NCBI GenBank assembly: GCA_049315625.1
Contig: JBMOJU010000013.1
Coordinates: 1 to 33,105 of the forward strand
Length of the DNA stretch: 33,105 nt
Direction of reading: 5' to 3'
From: Paracraurococcus sp049315625
Lineage (GTDB): Bacteria; Pseudomonadota; Alphaproteobacteria; Acetobacterales; Acetobacteraceae
Under the pieces are notes generated by a model. The model saw only the letters and a program-made list of their open reading frames with translations, had not been told where the DNA came from and did not search any database. The position numbers and the translations under genes are program-made. Below, piece by piece: positions 32,865-33,105 of this stretch. How positions within the stretch are numbered: position 1 is the stretch's first letter; every line of letters starts with the position of its first letter.

Positions 32865-33105
32865 TCAGCCGGGATTCGCCGCCGGCCGCGGCGGTTTGGC
32901 GGCGCAGCCGGCCGTCCCGGCCGTGCAGGGCGCCGGGCGGCGCGGCCTGGGCGGCGGGGCTTCCGCCTTGACGGCACCCTTGCCCTGGCTCCAGCTCCGC
33001 ACCTCGGCCCAGATATCCCCTGGCTCGGTCTGCAACGGCGCCAGGCCCGGCGTGCCGGCGCGGGCAGTCGGCCGCGCCGCCGCGCCGCCCGGTGCGGCAG
33101 GCGCC
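32865..33105 (-). CDS. C-terminal end of a Pro/Ala-rich protein of unknown function (partial)
   Basis: A minus-strand frame enters at the window edge and ends at TGA 32867-32865, with about 79 codons seen and no start. A central segment (DIWAEVRSWSQGKGAVKAE) looks like ordinary protein, flanked by Pro/Ala/Arg-rich low-complexity sequence. I recognise no domain. It would be upstream of nrdA in the same direction, but nrdA has its own NrdR-controlled promoter. It could be a chance open frame in GC-rich DNA. Confidence 0.35.
   Translation of the reverse strand, partial: APAAPGGAAARPTARAGTPGLAPLQTEPGDIWAEVRSWSQGKGAVKAEAPPPRPRRPAPCTAGTAGCAAKPPRPAANPG

Overview
The window is about 70% GC and densely coded, with short intergenic gaps and several start/stop overlaps. 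The gene types suggest a high-GC alphaproteobacterium, plausibly Acetobacteraceae (Roseomonas-like): a fused CysN-CysC, a short class Ia ribonucleotide reductase large subunit without an ATP cone, and two-partner secretion genes. The lineage is inferred from gene style only; no marker gene settles it.

Left arm (1-5307, minus strand): a two-partner secretion pair. The TpsB transporter (3575-5248) is followed, with a 7-nt overlap, by a large filamentous-haemagglutinin-like TpsA exoprotein that runs off the window at position 1. A promoter and a 20-codon leader frame, coupled to tpsB by ATGA, lie upstream. Next, on the plus strand (5775-9031), is a compact operon of a Band-7/SPFH membrane protein, a type 1 periplasmic binding protein with a Tat-like signal, and a PstS-like type 2 binding protein, with no permease or ATPase beside it.

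Centre (9165-26936): a likely biosynthetic cluster for a sulfated, methylated peptide-like metabolite. On the minus strand cysD and cysNC make PAPS. Divergently, nine plus-strand genes encode an acyl/aryl-AMP ligase, a free-standing carrier protein, a thioester reductase, a PAPS sulfotransferase, an NRPS protein with two methyltransferase domains (one inserted in the adenylation domain), a separate condensation protein with a TubC-type docking domain and an altered active site, a P-type ATPase lacking the usual metal-site CPC motif, and two tandem SyrD/PvdE-type ABC exporters. Ligase, carrier protein and reductase together resemble a split carboxylic acid reductase. The sulfotransferase would use the PAPS from cysD-cysNC. 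The three transport ATPases would handle export or self-protection. I recognise every family but not the combination, which makes this the main candidate for an undescribed system.

Right arm: a 58-aa membrane protein (minus, 26962-27138); a plus-strand group of a COG0523 GTPase metallochaperone, a Tat-exported metallo-beta-lactamase-fold hydrolase and an outer-membrane barrel protein, closed by a strong intrinsic terminator; then nrdA (minus) with two NrdR boxes upstream; and finally the C-terminal end of a Pro/Ala-rich protein of unknown function. No tRNA, rRNA, CRISPR array or insertion sequence was seen.
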